A stretch of DNA of 64,000 nucleotides from DATHGT01 sp035317605. GTDB lineage: Bacteria; Methylomirabilota; Methylomirabilia; Rokubacteriales; CSP1-6. The DNA is taken from contig DATHGT010000093.1 in assembly GCA_035317605.1 (NCBI GenBank), positions 9,269 through 73,268 on the forward strand. The letters run 5' to 3'. The position numbers and the translations under genes were made by a program. A model generated the notes under the pieces. It searched no databases, was not told the origin of the DNA, and was given only the letters and a program-made list of their open reading frames with translations. Below are positions 37,265-45,389 of the stretch, piece by piece (positions within the stretch are counted from its first letter, which is position 1; every line of letters begins with the position of its first letter).

Positions 37265-38976
37265 CAGGCTAATCCAGCGGGCGCCACGGCCGGCGTCCAG
37301 GCATCGGCCATCGCGCGCTCCCACTCGCGGACGAGGCCCGCTTTCTTCACGCCGACCTCGAAGTGATCCCACGGCATCCGCTCGTCGATCGACCGCTCGC
37401 GCGTGGTGAAGAACGCGGGGTCGCCGTCCCACTCGCGCAGGGCCCGGCGCCAGTCGCCTCCCAGCCGCGCGGCGGATTCGAGGAAGTCGGCGACCCGCCG
37501 ATCGCCGCGAGCCAGCAGGGCCTGCAGCGCGGCCTCGCGCGGGTTCTCGTGCAGCACCCGCACGTTCGAGAACCGGCCGACCCCGCGCTTGATGACCTCC
37601 AGCTTCCGGGACAGCGCCTCGACGCCGGCGAACGGCGCCCACTGAAACGGCGTCCACGGCTTGGGGACGAACGAGGAAATCGAGAGCGTGAGCCGCCCGA
37701 ACGGATGGCCGGCGGCGTCCAGCACACGCAGCCGCTCGAGCATGCGCCGGGCGAGATCGGCGATGGCCTCGACGTCTTCAGTGGTTTCAGTTGGCTGGCC
37801 GATCATGAAGTAACACTTGAGGTTGGGAATGCCGTGGCGGCGGATCAGGTCGCACGCCGTGTAGAGATGCTCGTCGGTGATGGGCTTGCGGATCACCCGG
37901 CGCAGCCGCTCGGTCCCCGCCTCCGGCGCGACCGTCAGCGTCCGATGGCCACCCCGCGCCAGCGAGGCCACGAGCGGCTCGGTGAGGCTGTCGGCCCGAA
38001 GCGACGAGATCGACAGCTCCATGCCGTTGTCCTCGACGACCTTCAAGAGATCGCCGATCCACGGATAGTCGGACACGCAGGCGCCCACCAGCCCGATCCG
38101 CTTCGAGTCCTTGGCGAGCCCCGCGATGGTCGTGGCCAGCGCTTCGGGGCTGCGGTGGCGCACCGGCCGGTAGACCTGGCCCTCCAGGCAGAAGCGACAG
38201 CCGCGCCCGCAGCCCTTGCCGACCTCGAGCAGCGCCATGTGGCCGTACTCGGCGTGGGGCGTGCGCACCAGCGCGATGGTCTCGAACTCGTTCACGTTCT
38301 GGAGGCGGCGCTTGGTCACGACGGCCGGCGCGCCATCGCGGGGAATGGCGGCCGAGATCGTGGAGTCCGGACCGTACGCGATCTCATACCGCTCGGGAAC
38401 GTAGACACCGGCGATCGCCGCGACGGCGTCGAGAAACGCCTCGCGCTCGTGGCTGCTCTCGCGATAGGCGCGGATCAGGTCGCCCACCAGCTCCTCGCCC
38501 TCGCCGACCGCGATCAGGTCCATGAAGGGCGCCATCGGCTCCGGGTTCGAGAACGCGCAGACTCCGCCCATGAGCACGATCGGATCGTGGGACGTGCGCT
38601 CGGTCGCGCGCAGGCCCAGACCGGCGAGGGCGAGCAAGCGCAGCACGTTGATGTAGTCGCCCTCGTAGGTGACCGAGAAGCCGATGAGGTCGAAGTCGCG
38701 CAGCGGACGCAGCGATTCCAGCGAGAACGGCCCCTCGCCCGTCCGGGTCAACTCCTCGACGTCACCGGCGTCGGGCAGGAACGCGCGCTCGCAGACCACG
38801 TCGGGCAGGCGGTTCAGGTGCTCGTAGATCGTCTGGAAGCCGAGGTTCGACATCCCCACCGCGTAGGTGTTGGGATAGACGAGGGCCACCGAGACCTTCC
38901 CGCCCCAATCTTTACGGATCGTTCCCTGCTCGTCGGCGAGCAGGGCTTGGGCTTTCTTCTTGAGCGACCAGGACAT
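37264..38976 (-). CDS. TIGR03960-type B12-binding-domain radical SAM protein
   Basis: 570 residues from ATG 38976 (MSWSLKKKAQALLADEQG). The N-terminal cobalamin-binding-like domain includes VALVYPNTYAVGMSNLGFQ and LIGFSVTYEGDYINVLRLL. The radical SAM domain has the cluster EVGKGCGRGCRFCLEG (CxxxCxxC) and then LVGACVSDYPW, TVAPEAGTERLRRVI and CYFMIGQPTET. A TIGR03936-like DUF2344 partner, often next to this protein, is absent. Function is unknown in the family. It is coupled to moaA by a one-base overlap. Confidence 0.88.
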   Translation of the reverse strand: MSWSLKKKAQALLADEQGTIRKDWGGKVSVALVYPNTYAVGMSNLGFQTIYEHLNRLPDVVCERAFLPDAGDVEELTRTGEGPFSLESLRPLRDFDLIGFSVTYEGDYINVLRLLALAGLGLRATERTSHDPIVLMGGVCAFSNPEPMAPFMDLIAVGEGEELVGDLIRAYRESSHEREAFLDAVAAIAGVYVPERYEIAYGPDSTISAAIPRDGAPAVVTKRRLQNVNEFETIALVRTPHAEYGHMALLEVGKGCGRGCRFCLEGQVYRPVRHRSPEALATTIAGLAKDSKRIGLVGACVSDYPWIGDLLKVVEDNGMELSISSLRADSLTEPLVASLARGGHRTLTVAPEAGTERLRRVIRKPITDEHLYTACDLIRRHGIPNLKCYFMIGQPTETTEDVEAIADLARRMLERLRVLDAAGHPFGRLTLSISSFVPKPWTPFQWAPFAGVEALSRKLEVIKRGVGRFSNVRVLHENPREAALQALLARGDRRVADFLESAARLGGDWRRALREWDGDPAFFTTRERSIDERMPWDHFEVGVKKAGLVREWERAMADAWTPAVAPAGLA

Positions 38977-39004
38977 CCCTACCAATCTAACACGGCGCGA
39001 AATA

Positions 39005-40399
39005 TCAGCCCTTGATGACCCCGATCGGGCGCAGCCGCGCCACCCGGGTCGAGATGCCGAAGCGATGAACGACCTCGACCACGTCCTTGACGTCCTTGTA
39101 GGCTTCGGGCATCTCCTCGGCGAGGGCGTCCCGACCCTTGGCGCGCGCGACGACGCCGCGCTCGGCGAGCTCGCGATCGATCCGCCGCCCCTTGGCCGCC
39201 TTCACCGCCGCCGTCCGGCTCAGCAGGCGGCCGGCGCCGTGACACGTGCTCCCGAACGTCTCCCTCATCGCGGCCTCGGTGCCGACCAGGAGATACGAAT
39301 AGCGGCCCATGTCGCCGGGGACCAGCACGGGCTGACCGGGGAACGCGCGGGTCGCGCCCTTGCGGTGCACGAGCAGCCGGCGGGGCCGGCCGTCGACCAC
39401 GTGATCCTCTTCCTTGGCGATGTTGTGGGCCACGTCGTAGACCACGCGAAGGCTCGACGGCGAGGCGCCGAGCACGCGCGCGAACACCTGGCGCGTGGCG
39501 TGGGTCAGCACCTGGCGGTTGGCGAAGGCGAAGTTCGCGGCCGAGCGCATGGCGCCGAGATAGTCGCGGGCCTCCGGCGAGTCGACGGGGGCGCACGCGA
39601 GCTGGCGATCGGGCACCACGATGTCGTAGCGCCGGAGCGCCTTGCCCGTCACGTCGAGCGCGTCGGTGCACACCTGATGGCCGAGACCGCGCGAGCCCGT
39701 GTGGATCATCACCGTGATCTGCCCGAGGCGGACGCCGAACGCGCGAGCCGTCGCCTCGTCCTCGATCTCGTCGACTACCTGGACTTCCAGGAAGTGATTG
39801 CCCGAGCCGAGCGTCCCGAGCTGGCGTCGCCCCCGCTCGCGGGCGCGTTCGGAGACGCTGGCGGGATCAGCGCCGGGGATGCGGCCGTCGGACTCGAGAT
39901 GCTCCACGTCCTCCGCGAATCCCTGGCCCCGCTCCACCGCCCACCCCGCTCCCCCCTCCATCACCGCGTTCAGCTCGCGGGCCTCGAGCGTGTCGCCGCC
40001 GTGAGAGCCGACGCCGGTCGGTATCGCCGCGTACAGCGCCTCGACCAGATCGGTGACGCGATCGCGCAGATCGGCGACGGCGAGATCGGTGGCGAGCAGC
40101 CGGACTCCACAGTTGATGTCGAAGCCGATGGCGCCCGGGCTGACGACCCCGTGCGCGGCGTCGGTGGCGACCACGCCACCCACCGGCAGGCCGTAGCCCT
40201 GGTGAATGTCGGGCATCGCCATCGCGGCCTTCACGATCCCCGGCAGCGTGGCGCCGTTGGCGAGCTGGGTCAGCGACGCCTCGCTGCGGATGTGCGCCAT
40301 CAGCACGTCATCGGCCACGATCAGCGCCGGCACCCGCATCCCCTTCCCCGCGTCCTGCGGAATCCGCCACAGATACGCCCCCACCCGCTCGACCTTCAT
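39005..40399 (-). CDS. rtcB: RNA ligase RtcB (3'-phosphate/5'-hydroxyl)
   Basis: 464 residues from ATG 40399 (MKVERVGAYLWRIP). Hallmarks in order: MPDIHQGYGLPVGGV, GFDINCGVRLL with a metal cysteine, GSGNHFLEVQ, MIHTGSRGLGHQV, MRSAANFAFANRQ, YDVAHNIAK, and FGSTCHGAGRLLSR with the guanylylated histidine. It seals 2',3'-cyclic phosphate RNA ends to 5'-OH ends using GTP and Mn. No archease or RtcA gene is adjacent. The 131-bp inverted repeat lies just upstream of the start and may influence expression. Confidence 0.95.
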   Translation of the reverse strand: MKVERVGAYLWRIPQDAGKGMRVPALIVADDVLMAHIRSEASLTQLANGATLPGIVKAAMAMPDIHQGYGLPVGGVVATDAAHGVVSPGAIGFDINCGVRLLATDLAVADLRDRVTDLVEALYAAIPTGVGSHGGDTLEARELNAVMEGGAGWAVERGQGFAEDVEHLESDGRIPGADPASVSERARERGRRQLGTLGSGNHFLEVQVVDEIEDEATARAFGVRLGQITVMIHTGSRGLGHQVCTDALDVTGKALRRYDIVVPDRQLACAPVDSPEARDYLGAMRSAANFAFANRQVLTHATRQVFARVLGASPSSLRVVYDVAHNIAKEEDHVVDGRPRRLLVHRKGATRAFPGQPVLVPGDMGRYSYLLVGTEAAMRETFGSTCHGAGRLLSRTAAVKAAKGRRIDRELAERGVVARAKGRDALAEEMPEAYKDVKDVVEVVHRFGISTRVARLRPIGVIKG

Positions 40400-40435
40400 G
40401 AGCTCAGCGTACCTCCCGTCGCCCGTGAGGGCGAC

Positions 40436-40566
40436 TAGCAGGCTGCTCAAAACGGTCCAGATGCGAGGCGGCGCCCGAAGAGCCGCACGCGAGCCGTACT
40501 CCTGTACGGTGAGCGCGCGGCCGAGGGCGCCAACGAAGCAGATGGGCCGTTTTCAGCAGCCTGCTA
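40436..40566. repeat. 131-bp nested inverted repeat (MITE/REP-like)
   Basis: Terminal inverted repeats of 29 bp (40436-40464 and 40538-40566) match at 25 of 29 positions; both arms begin TAGCAGGCTGCT followed by AAAACGG. Inside are a second pair, GGCGCCC/GGGCGCC, and a central hairpin CCGTAC-TCCT-GTACGG, so the whole element can fold into one long branched hairpin. No gene inside. The lgt stop codon lies in the right arm. Similar AGCAGGCTGCTGAAAA-type repeats are, from memory, common in several soil bacteria. It could act as a terminator for lgt or be a non-autonomous mobile element. Confidence 0.85.
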
Positions 40567-41346
40567 AGCGACCGCGGTGTGGCGGCGGTGGAGCCAGGCG
40601 AGGCCGGCGACGGCGATGGCCACGCCCGCGAGGCTCGCGAGCTGGGGGACGCGGAAGGGGCCGAGCCAGAAGCTGTCGAGCCGGAGCGCTTCGATCGCGA
40701 AGCGCCCGATCGAGTAGAGGCCCACGTAGCAGAAGAACAGCGCGCCCGGACGCTCGCGCAGGCGCGGGCGCAGCACGAGCACGAGCACCGCGAAGATGAG
40801 CAGATCCCACAGCGACTCGTAGAGGAATGTCGGATGGAAGAAGTCGTACTGCGCGTAGCCCGGCGGCCGGTGCGGCGGCGAGATGTAGATCTTCCACGGC
40901 AGCGCGGTCGGCCGGCCGAACGCTTCCTCGTTGAAGAAGTTTCCCCATCGACCGATGGCCTGCCCGATGGCCGCGCTGGGGGCCGCCACGTCGAGACAGC
41001 GTAGAATCGGCAGGCGCCACCAGCGGGCGAGCCAGAGCCCCACGATGACTCCCGCGATGAGCCCGCCGTGGATGGCCAGGCCCCCTTCCCAGACCGCGAT
41101 GATCTTCGCCGGGTACTGACCGTAGTAGTCCCAGTTGAAGATCACCTCGTAGATCCTGGCCCCCACCAGCCCGGCGAGGATCGACCACTGCGCGACGCTG
41201 ATGAACTCCTCGGCCGGCAGCCCTTCGCGCCGGGCCTGGCGGTGACCCAGCCAGAGGCCGACGATGATGGCGGTGGCCATCAGGATGCCGTACCAACGGA
41301 TGACGAAGGGGCCGAGCTGGAAGGCGATCGCGCCGGGCGAGCTCAT
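40564..41346 (-). CDS. lgt: Prolipoprotein diacylglyceryl transferase
   Basis: 260 residues, multi-pass inner-membrane protein. Signatures: FVIRWYGILMATAIIVGLWL at the N-terminus, GGLAIHGGLIAGVIVG (the HGGL motif), and GQAIGRWGNFFNEEAFGRP, the conserved Lgt signature with the catalytic Arg. HPTFLYESLWDLLIF follows, and LYSIGRFAIEALRLDS at the end. It attaches diacylglycerol to the lipobox cysteine of lipoproteins, such as the YbgF-like product encoded at 57 kb. The start is divergent from the YdcF gene with 39 bp between them; the stop overlaps the inverted repeat. Confidence 0.96.
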   Translation of the reverse strand: MSSPGAIAFQLGPFVIRWYGILMATAIIVGLWLGHRQARREGLPAEEFISVAQWSILAGLVGARIYEVIFNWDYYGQYPAKIIAVWEGGLAIHGGLIAGVIVGLWLARWWRLPILRCLDVAAPSAAIGQAIGRWGNFFNEEAFGRPTALPWKIYISPPHRPPGYAQYDFFHPTFLYESLWDLLIFAVLVLVLRPRLRERPGALFFCYVGLYSIGRFAIEALRLDSFWLGPFRVPQLASLAGVAIAVAGLAWLHRRHTAVA

Positions 41347-41385
41347 GGTCTCAGGTAAGATAGCTCGCCAGACCCGGCGCGTCCA

Positions 41386-42030
41386 ATGAAGCCACGCACC
41401 CACCGGATCGCTCTCGCGCTCGCCGCCTGCGGACTCATGGCTCTGCTCCTCGTTCTGGCCGCGCGTGGGCTCGGCCCCTGGCTCGTGGTCAACGAGCCGC
41501 TGGCCCGGAGCGACGCGATCTTCGTCGCCGACGGGGGACCGCCGCAGCGCGAGCTGGAGGGCGCGGCGCTCTTCCTGGAGGGGTGGGCGCCCCGCGTCGC
41601 GGTCACCCTCCCCCGCGATCCCGTGACCGAGGAGGCGCGGCGGCTCTCCGGCGAGCCGCCGCCGCAAGAGCGCGGCGCGCTCATCCTACGGCAACGCGAG
41701 GTCCCCGAGACGGCGATCGTCCGTCTCGAGCGGATCGTGGAGAACACGCGAGAGGAGCTCCAGGCCGATTTCGACTACGCACGCACCCAGGGCTTCCGGC
41801 GCGTGATCATCGTGTCCTCGCCCTACCACACGCGCCGGATCCGCCTGATCTGGCGGTCACGCTTCGAGGACGAGATCCCCGCGATCATCCGCGTCACCCG
41901 CTACGATCCCGTCGATCCCGCCCGCTGGTGGCGCTCCCGCCGCTCCCTCGAAGAGATCTCCCACGAGGTCTTCGGCATCGCGAACTTCCTGCTCGGCAGC
42001 CCGATCCCCACCTTCGACCGCGGCCGCTGA
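41386..42030 (+). CDS. YdcF/ElyC-type DUF218 membrane-anchored protein
   Basis: 214 residues. One N-terminal membrane anchor (about residues 8-27). Then comes the DUF218 core: SDAIFVADGGPPQRELEGAA, RVAVTL, NTREELQADFDYARTQGF and VIIVSSPYHTRRIRLIWR, which is the conserved Ser-x-Tyr-His-x-x-Arg region. Family members are linked to envelope and peptidoglycan homeostasis but have no firm catalytic assignment. The 3' end lies about 30 bp from a truncated homing-endonuclease fragment on the other strand. Confidence 0.82.
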   Translation: MKPRTHRIALALAACGLMALLLVLAARGLGPWLVVNEPLARSDAIFVADGGPPQRELEGAALFLEGWAPRVAVTLPRDPVTEEARRLSGEPPPQERGALILRQREVPETAIVRLERIVENTREELQADFDYARTQGFRRVIIVSSPYHTRRIRLIWRSRFEDEIPAIIRVTRYDPVDPARWWRSRRSLEEISHEVFGIANFLLGSPIPTFDRGR

Positions 42031-42059
42031 CGACGTGGGCCGCTCCGGCGCATAACCCA

Positions 42060-42215
42060 GCGATGCTCCGGGAGCAAGCACCGAAGGGCGTGCGTCACTC
42101 GCTCGATGACGGTCGTCTGCTTTCGATGAAGAAAGATGCGCAACACATGTGTCCTTCGCACCCGAGAGATGCAGCCGTCGCCGAGGTACATGCCGAGGAG
42201 GTACGCGTACGAGGA
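42060..42215 (-). pseudogene. LAGLIDADG homing-endonuclease-like fragment
   Basis: Minus-strand codons spell SSYAYLLGMYLGDGCISRV and then THVLRIFLHRKQTTVIERVTHALR split in two, about 52 residues. LLGMYLGDG matches the LAGLIDADG helix and catalytic Asp of a small homing-endonuclease-like family. Full-length members known to me are roughly 200 residues or more; here the similarity stops near residue R63 of the open frame, where the sequence runs antisense into the YdcF gene. It is in the same reading frame as the HTH fragment on the other side of the tRNA, separated by two in-frame stops that lie inside the tRNA. Interpreted as a decayed gene. Confidence 0.65.
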
Positions 42216-42220
42216 ATCGT

Positions 42221-42297
42221 TGGTGCTGGTGGTGGGATTCGAACCCACACTGAACCGGTTTTAAGCCGATCGCCTCTGCCGATTGGGCTACACCAGC
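42221..42297 (-). tRNA. tRNA with anticodon UAA (Leu codon UUA), class I shape
   Basis: 77 nt including an encoded CCA. Acceptor GCTGGTG/CACCAGC, discriminator A73, D-stem GCC/GGC, anticodon stem ATCGG/CCGGT around loop CTTAAAA (anticodon TAA), T-arm GTGGG-TTCGAAT-CCCAC. The variable loop is only 5 nt (TCAGT), whereas bacterial tRNA-Leu normally has a long variable arm. It is third in a Gly-Cys-X array, the place held by tRNA-Leu(UAA) in E. coli glyW-cysT-leuZ. Acceptance by LeuRS is unproven. It could also be a decayed or specialised tRNA. Confidence 0.8.
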
Positions 42298-42419
42298 CGA
42301 TGGCCGCAGCAGTATCGCACGGTCGAACGCGGCACCCCGAGTTGCGTCGCGATCGCCGCGGAACTCCCACCCGCCGGCCCACTGGAAAGCGACCCTCCGG
42401 ATGCTCGCGGGCGAGCCAT
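42298..42419 (-). pseudogene. Helix-turn-helix fragment in frame with the LAGLIDADG fragment
   Basis: From ATG 42419 the minus strand reads 43 codons to a TAG at 42288-42290, which is the D-arm start of the tRNA. The last part, SSAAIATQLGVPRSTVRYCC, is a clear helix-turn-helix (A-I-A-x-x-L-G-V-x-R-S-T-V). Continuing in the same frame through the tRNA leads, after a second stop at the UAA anticodon, into the LAGLIDADG fragment 29 codon positions later. This fits a former HTH plus LAGLIDADG protein whose linker now holds the tRNA. Confidence 0.55.
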
Positions 42420-42471
42420 CGCCGCAGTTGAATCGGTACACCGGCGAATCGAGTCGCTCGACGCGATGGAA

Positions 42472-42546
42472 TGGAGGCGGCGGTGAGAATCGAACTCACG
42501 AATACGGGTTTTGCAGACCCGCGCCTTACCACTTGGCTACGCCGCC
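42472..42546 (-). tRNA. tRNA-Cys(GCA)
   Basis: 75 nt with encoded CCA. Acceptor GGCGGCG/CGCCGCC, discriminator U73, anticodon stem CGGGT/ACCCG around CTGCAAA (anticodon GCA), T-arm GTGAG-TTCGATT-CTCAC. U73 and GCA are the main cysteine identity elements. Middle member of the leftward Gly-Cys-UAA array. Confidence 0.97.
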
Positions 42547-42582
42547 ACGAACGCGAAGCCGACGACCGAACGGAATGGGTGT

Positions 42583-42657
<75 letters not shown>

Positions 42658-42680
42658 CTGCCATCAACGCAACATCGGCG

Positions 42681-42686
42681 ATTCTA
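42681..42686 (-). promoter_or_regulatory. Candidate -10 box for the tRNA array
   Basis: On the minus strand TAGAAT lies 23 bp upstream of tRNA-Gly, a good -10 match at suitable distance. The -35 region upstream is GC-rich and unconvincing. Proposed only because it precedes a stable-RNA array with no other candidate. Confidence 0.35.
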
Positions 42687-42734
42687 ACACGGCGCCCGGG
42701 GCGCGCCCACCTCAGTCGATCCCGGGTAGTGTCA

Positions 42735-43730
42735 CTACCGGATCTCGCGCAGCGCGGCGGCGGCGTCCTCGGGCGGGACGGGGTTGATGAAGAAGCCGCT
42801 GCCCCACTCGAAGCCGGCCACGCGGGTGAGCTTGGGGATGACTTCGAGATGCCAGTGAAAGTGATCGAGGGCGGGCGCGTGCAGCGGCGCCGTGTGCAGC
42901 ATGAAGTTGAACGGCGGATCGTGGAGGAGGCGGTTCATCCGGCGCAGGAACTCCCCGAGCACGCCGGCCAGCCCGCGCAGGACGTCCACGTCGGACTCCT
43001 CGAAGGCCGACCGGTGCTCGGTGGGGAGGATCCACGTCTCGAACGGAAAGCGCGGGGCGAACGGGGCCAGGGCCACGAAGCCGTCGGTGTCCAGGACGAG
43101 GCGGCCGCCCTCGCGGCGCTCCTGCCGGACCAGGTCGCACCATACGCACCGCTCCTTGCGGGCGTAGTATTCCGATGATCCCGATAGTTCCTCGTCGACC
43201 ATGAGCGGGATGATGGGGGTGGCGATGAGCTGGGAGTGGGGATGCTCGAGCGAGGCCCCGGCCGCCTCGCCGTGGTTCTTGAACACCAGCACGTACTGCA
43301 GCCGCCCGTCCTTCTTGAGGTCGAGCAGGCGCTCGCGGCAGGCCAGCAGCACGTCGGCCACGGCGTCGAGCGGCAGGGTGGCCAGCGAGGCCTGATGGTC
43401 CGGGGTCTCGATGACGACCTCGTGGGCACCGATGCCCTCCATCCGGTCGTACAAGCCCTCGGCCGTGGCCTCCAGCTCGCCCTCGATGCGCAGGGCCGGG
43501 AACTTGTTCGGCACCACGCGATAGGACCAGCCCGGGGTGTTCGGCCGGCTGCCGGGCGGCCGGCCGGCCATGATCTCGGCGGGGGTCTTGTCCTCGTGGC
43601 CCGGGCAGAACACACAGCCGGCCAGCAGCGGCCGCACCGGCTCGGGGACGAAGTCGGACGGACGACGCGCGCGCTCGCTGGAGATGATCACCCAGCGGCC
43701 GACGACCGGATCTTTCCTCAGCTCCGACAT
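42735..43730 (-). CDS. galT: Galactose-1-phosphate (UDP-glucose-hexose-1-phosphate) uridylyltransferase
   Basis: 331 residues. HIT-superfamily nucleotidyltransferase with the active-site motif GASLEHPHSQLIATP (HPHSQ, catalytic second His) near residue 160. The zinc cysteines are GCVFCPGHE near residue 40, and the second-domain HIT-like LDHFHWHLEVIPKLTR lies near residue 295. NVPNKFPAL-type GalT segments are also present (RVVPNKFPAL). It interconverts UDP-glucose and galactose-1-phosphate with UDP-galactose; related ADP-sugar enzymes exist, so sugar choice is not certain. Last protein gene of the long leftward run, 77 bp before the tRNA array. Confidence 0.9.
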   Translation of the reverse strand: MSELRKDPVVGRWVIISSERARRPSDFVPEPVRPLLAGCVFCPGHEDKTPAEIMAGRPPGSRPNTPGWSYRVVPNKFPALRIEGELEATAEGLYDRMEGIGAHEVVIETPDHQASLATLPLDAVADVLLACRERLLDLKKDGRLQYVLVFKNHGEAAGASLEHPHSQLIATPIIPLMVDEELSGSSEYYARKERCVWCDLVRQERREGGRLVLDTDGFVALAPFAPRFPFETWILPTEHRSAFEESDVDVLRGLAGVLGEFLRRMNRLLHDPPFNFMLHTAPLHAPALDHFHWHLEVIPKLTRVAGFEWGSGFFINPVPPEDAAAALREIR

Positions 43731-43784
43731 GGCGGCTCTCGAATCCCCTCCCCACCGATCATAGGCGGGTGATGCGCCGTGGAC

Positions 43785-44789
43785 CTACTTTCGCTCGAGC
43801 GGCACATCTTCGGGCCGCATGGCGCGGCCGAGGAGCGTGGCCAACGCGTCGGCCGGCGGCTTGCCCGCGAACAGCACCTCGCCGACCTCGGCGCAGATGG
43901 GCAGGGTCACGCCGTGACGCTCGGCCAGGGCGAGGGCCGACCGCACCGTGCGCGCGCCCTCGGCGATCATGCGGGTCTCGCCCTCCACCGCGGCCTGGGT
44001 TTGGCCGCGCGCCAGCGCCATGCCGAGGGACCGGTTGCGCGACAGCGCTCCCGTGCAGGTGAGCACGAGATCGCCGAGGCCGGCGAGACCGGCCAGCGTG
44101 GCGGGCGCGGCGCCGAGGGCCACGCCCAGTCGCGTGATCTCGGCGAGCCCGCGCGTGATGAGCGCGGCGCGCGCGTTCTGGCCCAGCTCGAGCCCGTCAG
44201 ACAGTCCGGTGGCGATGGCGATCACGTTCTTGAGCGCGCCCCCGACCTCGACGCCGATGACGTCGGTGTTGGTGTACAGACGAAACTCGCGGGTGCCGAT
44301 CTCTCCCTGCAGCCGGCGCGCGAGGGTCTCGTCGCGCGAGGCCACCACGCACGCGGTGGGCAGGCCGAGGGCGACCTCGCGCGCGAAGGTCGGACCCGAG
44401 AGCGCGGCCACCGGCGTGTGGGGACCGCGGTCGGCGAGCAGCTCGGTCATGCGCACGTGGCGGGTGGGGTCGAAACCTTTGGTGGCGGACACGATGGGCA
44501 CGTCCGTGCGCAGCCGTCCCATGCTCTTCAGAACGCTGTCCACGAACTCCGACGGCACCGCGACGACGATCATGGTGGCGCCGTCGAGCGCCTCGCCGAG
44601 GTCGCCGGTGGCCCGCACGCTCGCCGGCAACTCGACGTCGGCGAGGTACCACGGGTTCCGTCGTGTGCGCGCGATGGACTCGACGATCTCGGGCTCGCGC
44701 ACCCACAGGCGCACGGCCAGGCCGCGGCGCCCGCAATGGGTCGCCAGCGCGGTGCCCCAGCTTCCGCCCCCGATCAGGGCCAGGGTCAT
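43785..44789 (-). CDS. gpsA: NAD(P)H-dependent glycerol-3-phosphate dehydrogenase
   Basis: 334 residues. N-terminal Rossmann ALIGGGSWGTALATH, then NPWYLADVELPASV, VSATKGFDPTRHVRMTELL, SGPTFAREVALGLPTACVVAS, the catalytic lysine in GGALKNVIAIATGLSDGLE (split by one residue in common alignments), and LAGLGDLVLTCTGALSRNRS. It reduces dihydroxyacetone phosphate to sn-glycerol-3-phosphate, the backbone used by PlsY and PgsA encoded immediately upstream in the same run. Confidence 0.97.
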   Translation of the reverse strand: MTLALIGGGSWGTALATHCGRRGLAVRLWVREPEIVESIARTRRNPWYLADVELPASVRATGDLGEALDGATMIVVAVPSEFVDSVLKSMGRLRTDVPIVSATKGFDPTRHVRMTELLADRGPHTPVAALSGPTFAREVALGLPTACVVASRDETLARRLQGEIGTREFRLYTNTDVIGVEVGGALKNVIAIATGLSDGLELGQNARAALITRGLAEITRLGVALGAAPATLAGLAGLGDLVLTCTGALSRNRSLGMALARGQTQAAVEGETRMIAEGARTVRSALALAERHGVTLPICAEVGEVLFAGKPPADALATLLGRAMRPEDVPLERK

Positions 44790-44795
44790 CGGCCG

Positions 44796-45389
44796 TTACC
44801 GCGCGCGCTGGCCGAGGCGGCGCTCCGTGCCCGCGGCGAGCCGGGCCAGGTTGTCCCGGTGGCGCGCGATCACGATGGCGGCCCCGAGCACGCACGCGAC
44901 CACGGACGGGCGCGGATAGCCGAGGGCGAGCGCGCCGAGGGGCACGCACGCCGCCGAGGTGACGGAGGCCAGCGAGACGTACCGAAAGGTCGTGGTCACG
45001 ACCAGCCACACGAGGGCGGCGGGCAGGACGGCCCACGGCACCAGGGCCAGGAACGCGCCGAGGCCGGTGGCCCCGCCCTTGCCGCCGCGGAAGCCGAGGA
45101 AGATCGACCAGCAGTTGCCGACGAGGGCGGCGACCGCGCACGCGGCGACGACGCGTCCCTCCCCCGACCAGGCGCCGCCGATGGCCACCGCGGCCGCCCC
45201 CTTGACCATGTCGCCCACGAGGGTGAGCACGGCCGGCAGCCGGCCGGCCGTCCGCAGCACGTTGGTGGCCCCGATGTTGCCGCTGCCGTGACGCCGGATG
45301 TCGCCGATCCCGAAGGCCCGCGCCACGAGATAGCCCACCGGGATGGCGCCGATCAGATACGCCAGCCCGGCGGCCGCGAGCAGGGTCAC
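44796..45389 (-). CDS. plsY: Acyl-phosphate:glycerol-3-phosphate acyltransferase
   Basis: 197 residues from GTG 45389, overlapping the pgsA stop as GTGA; the longer open frame runs into pgsA. Polytopic membrane protein with the PlsY motifs AYLIGAIPVGYLVAR, GDIRRHGSGNIGATNVLRTAG, and FLGFRGGKGGATGLGAFLAL (motif 2), ending IARHRDNLARLAAGTE. It acylates glycerol-3-phosphate from acyl-phosphate. With gpsA, 6 nt downstream, and pgsA upstream it forms a compact phospholipid-synthesis set. Confidence 0.96.
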   Translation of the reverse strand: MTLLAAAGLAYLIGAIPVGYLVARAFGIGDIRRHGSGNIGATNVLRTAGRLPAVLTLVGDMVKGAAAVAIGGAWSGEGRVVAACAVAALVGNCWSIFLGFRGGKGGATGLGAFLALVPWAVLPAALVWLVVTTTFRYVSLASVTSAACVPLGALALGYPRPSVVACVLGAAIVIARHRDNLARLAAGTERRLGQRAR

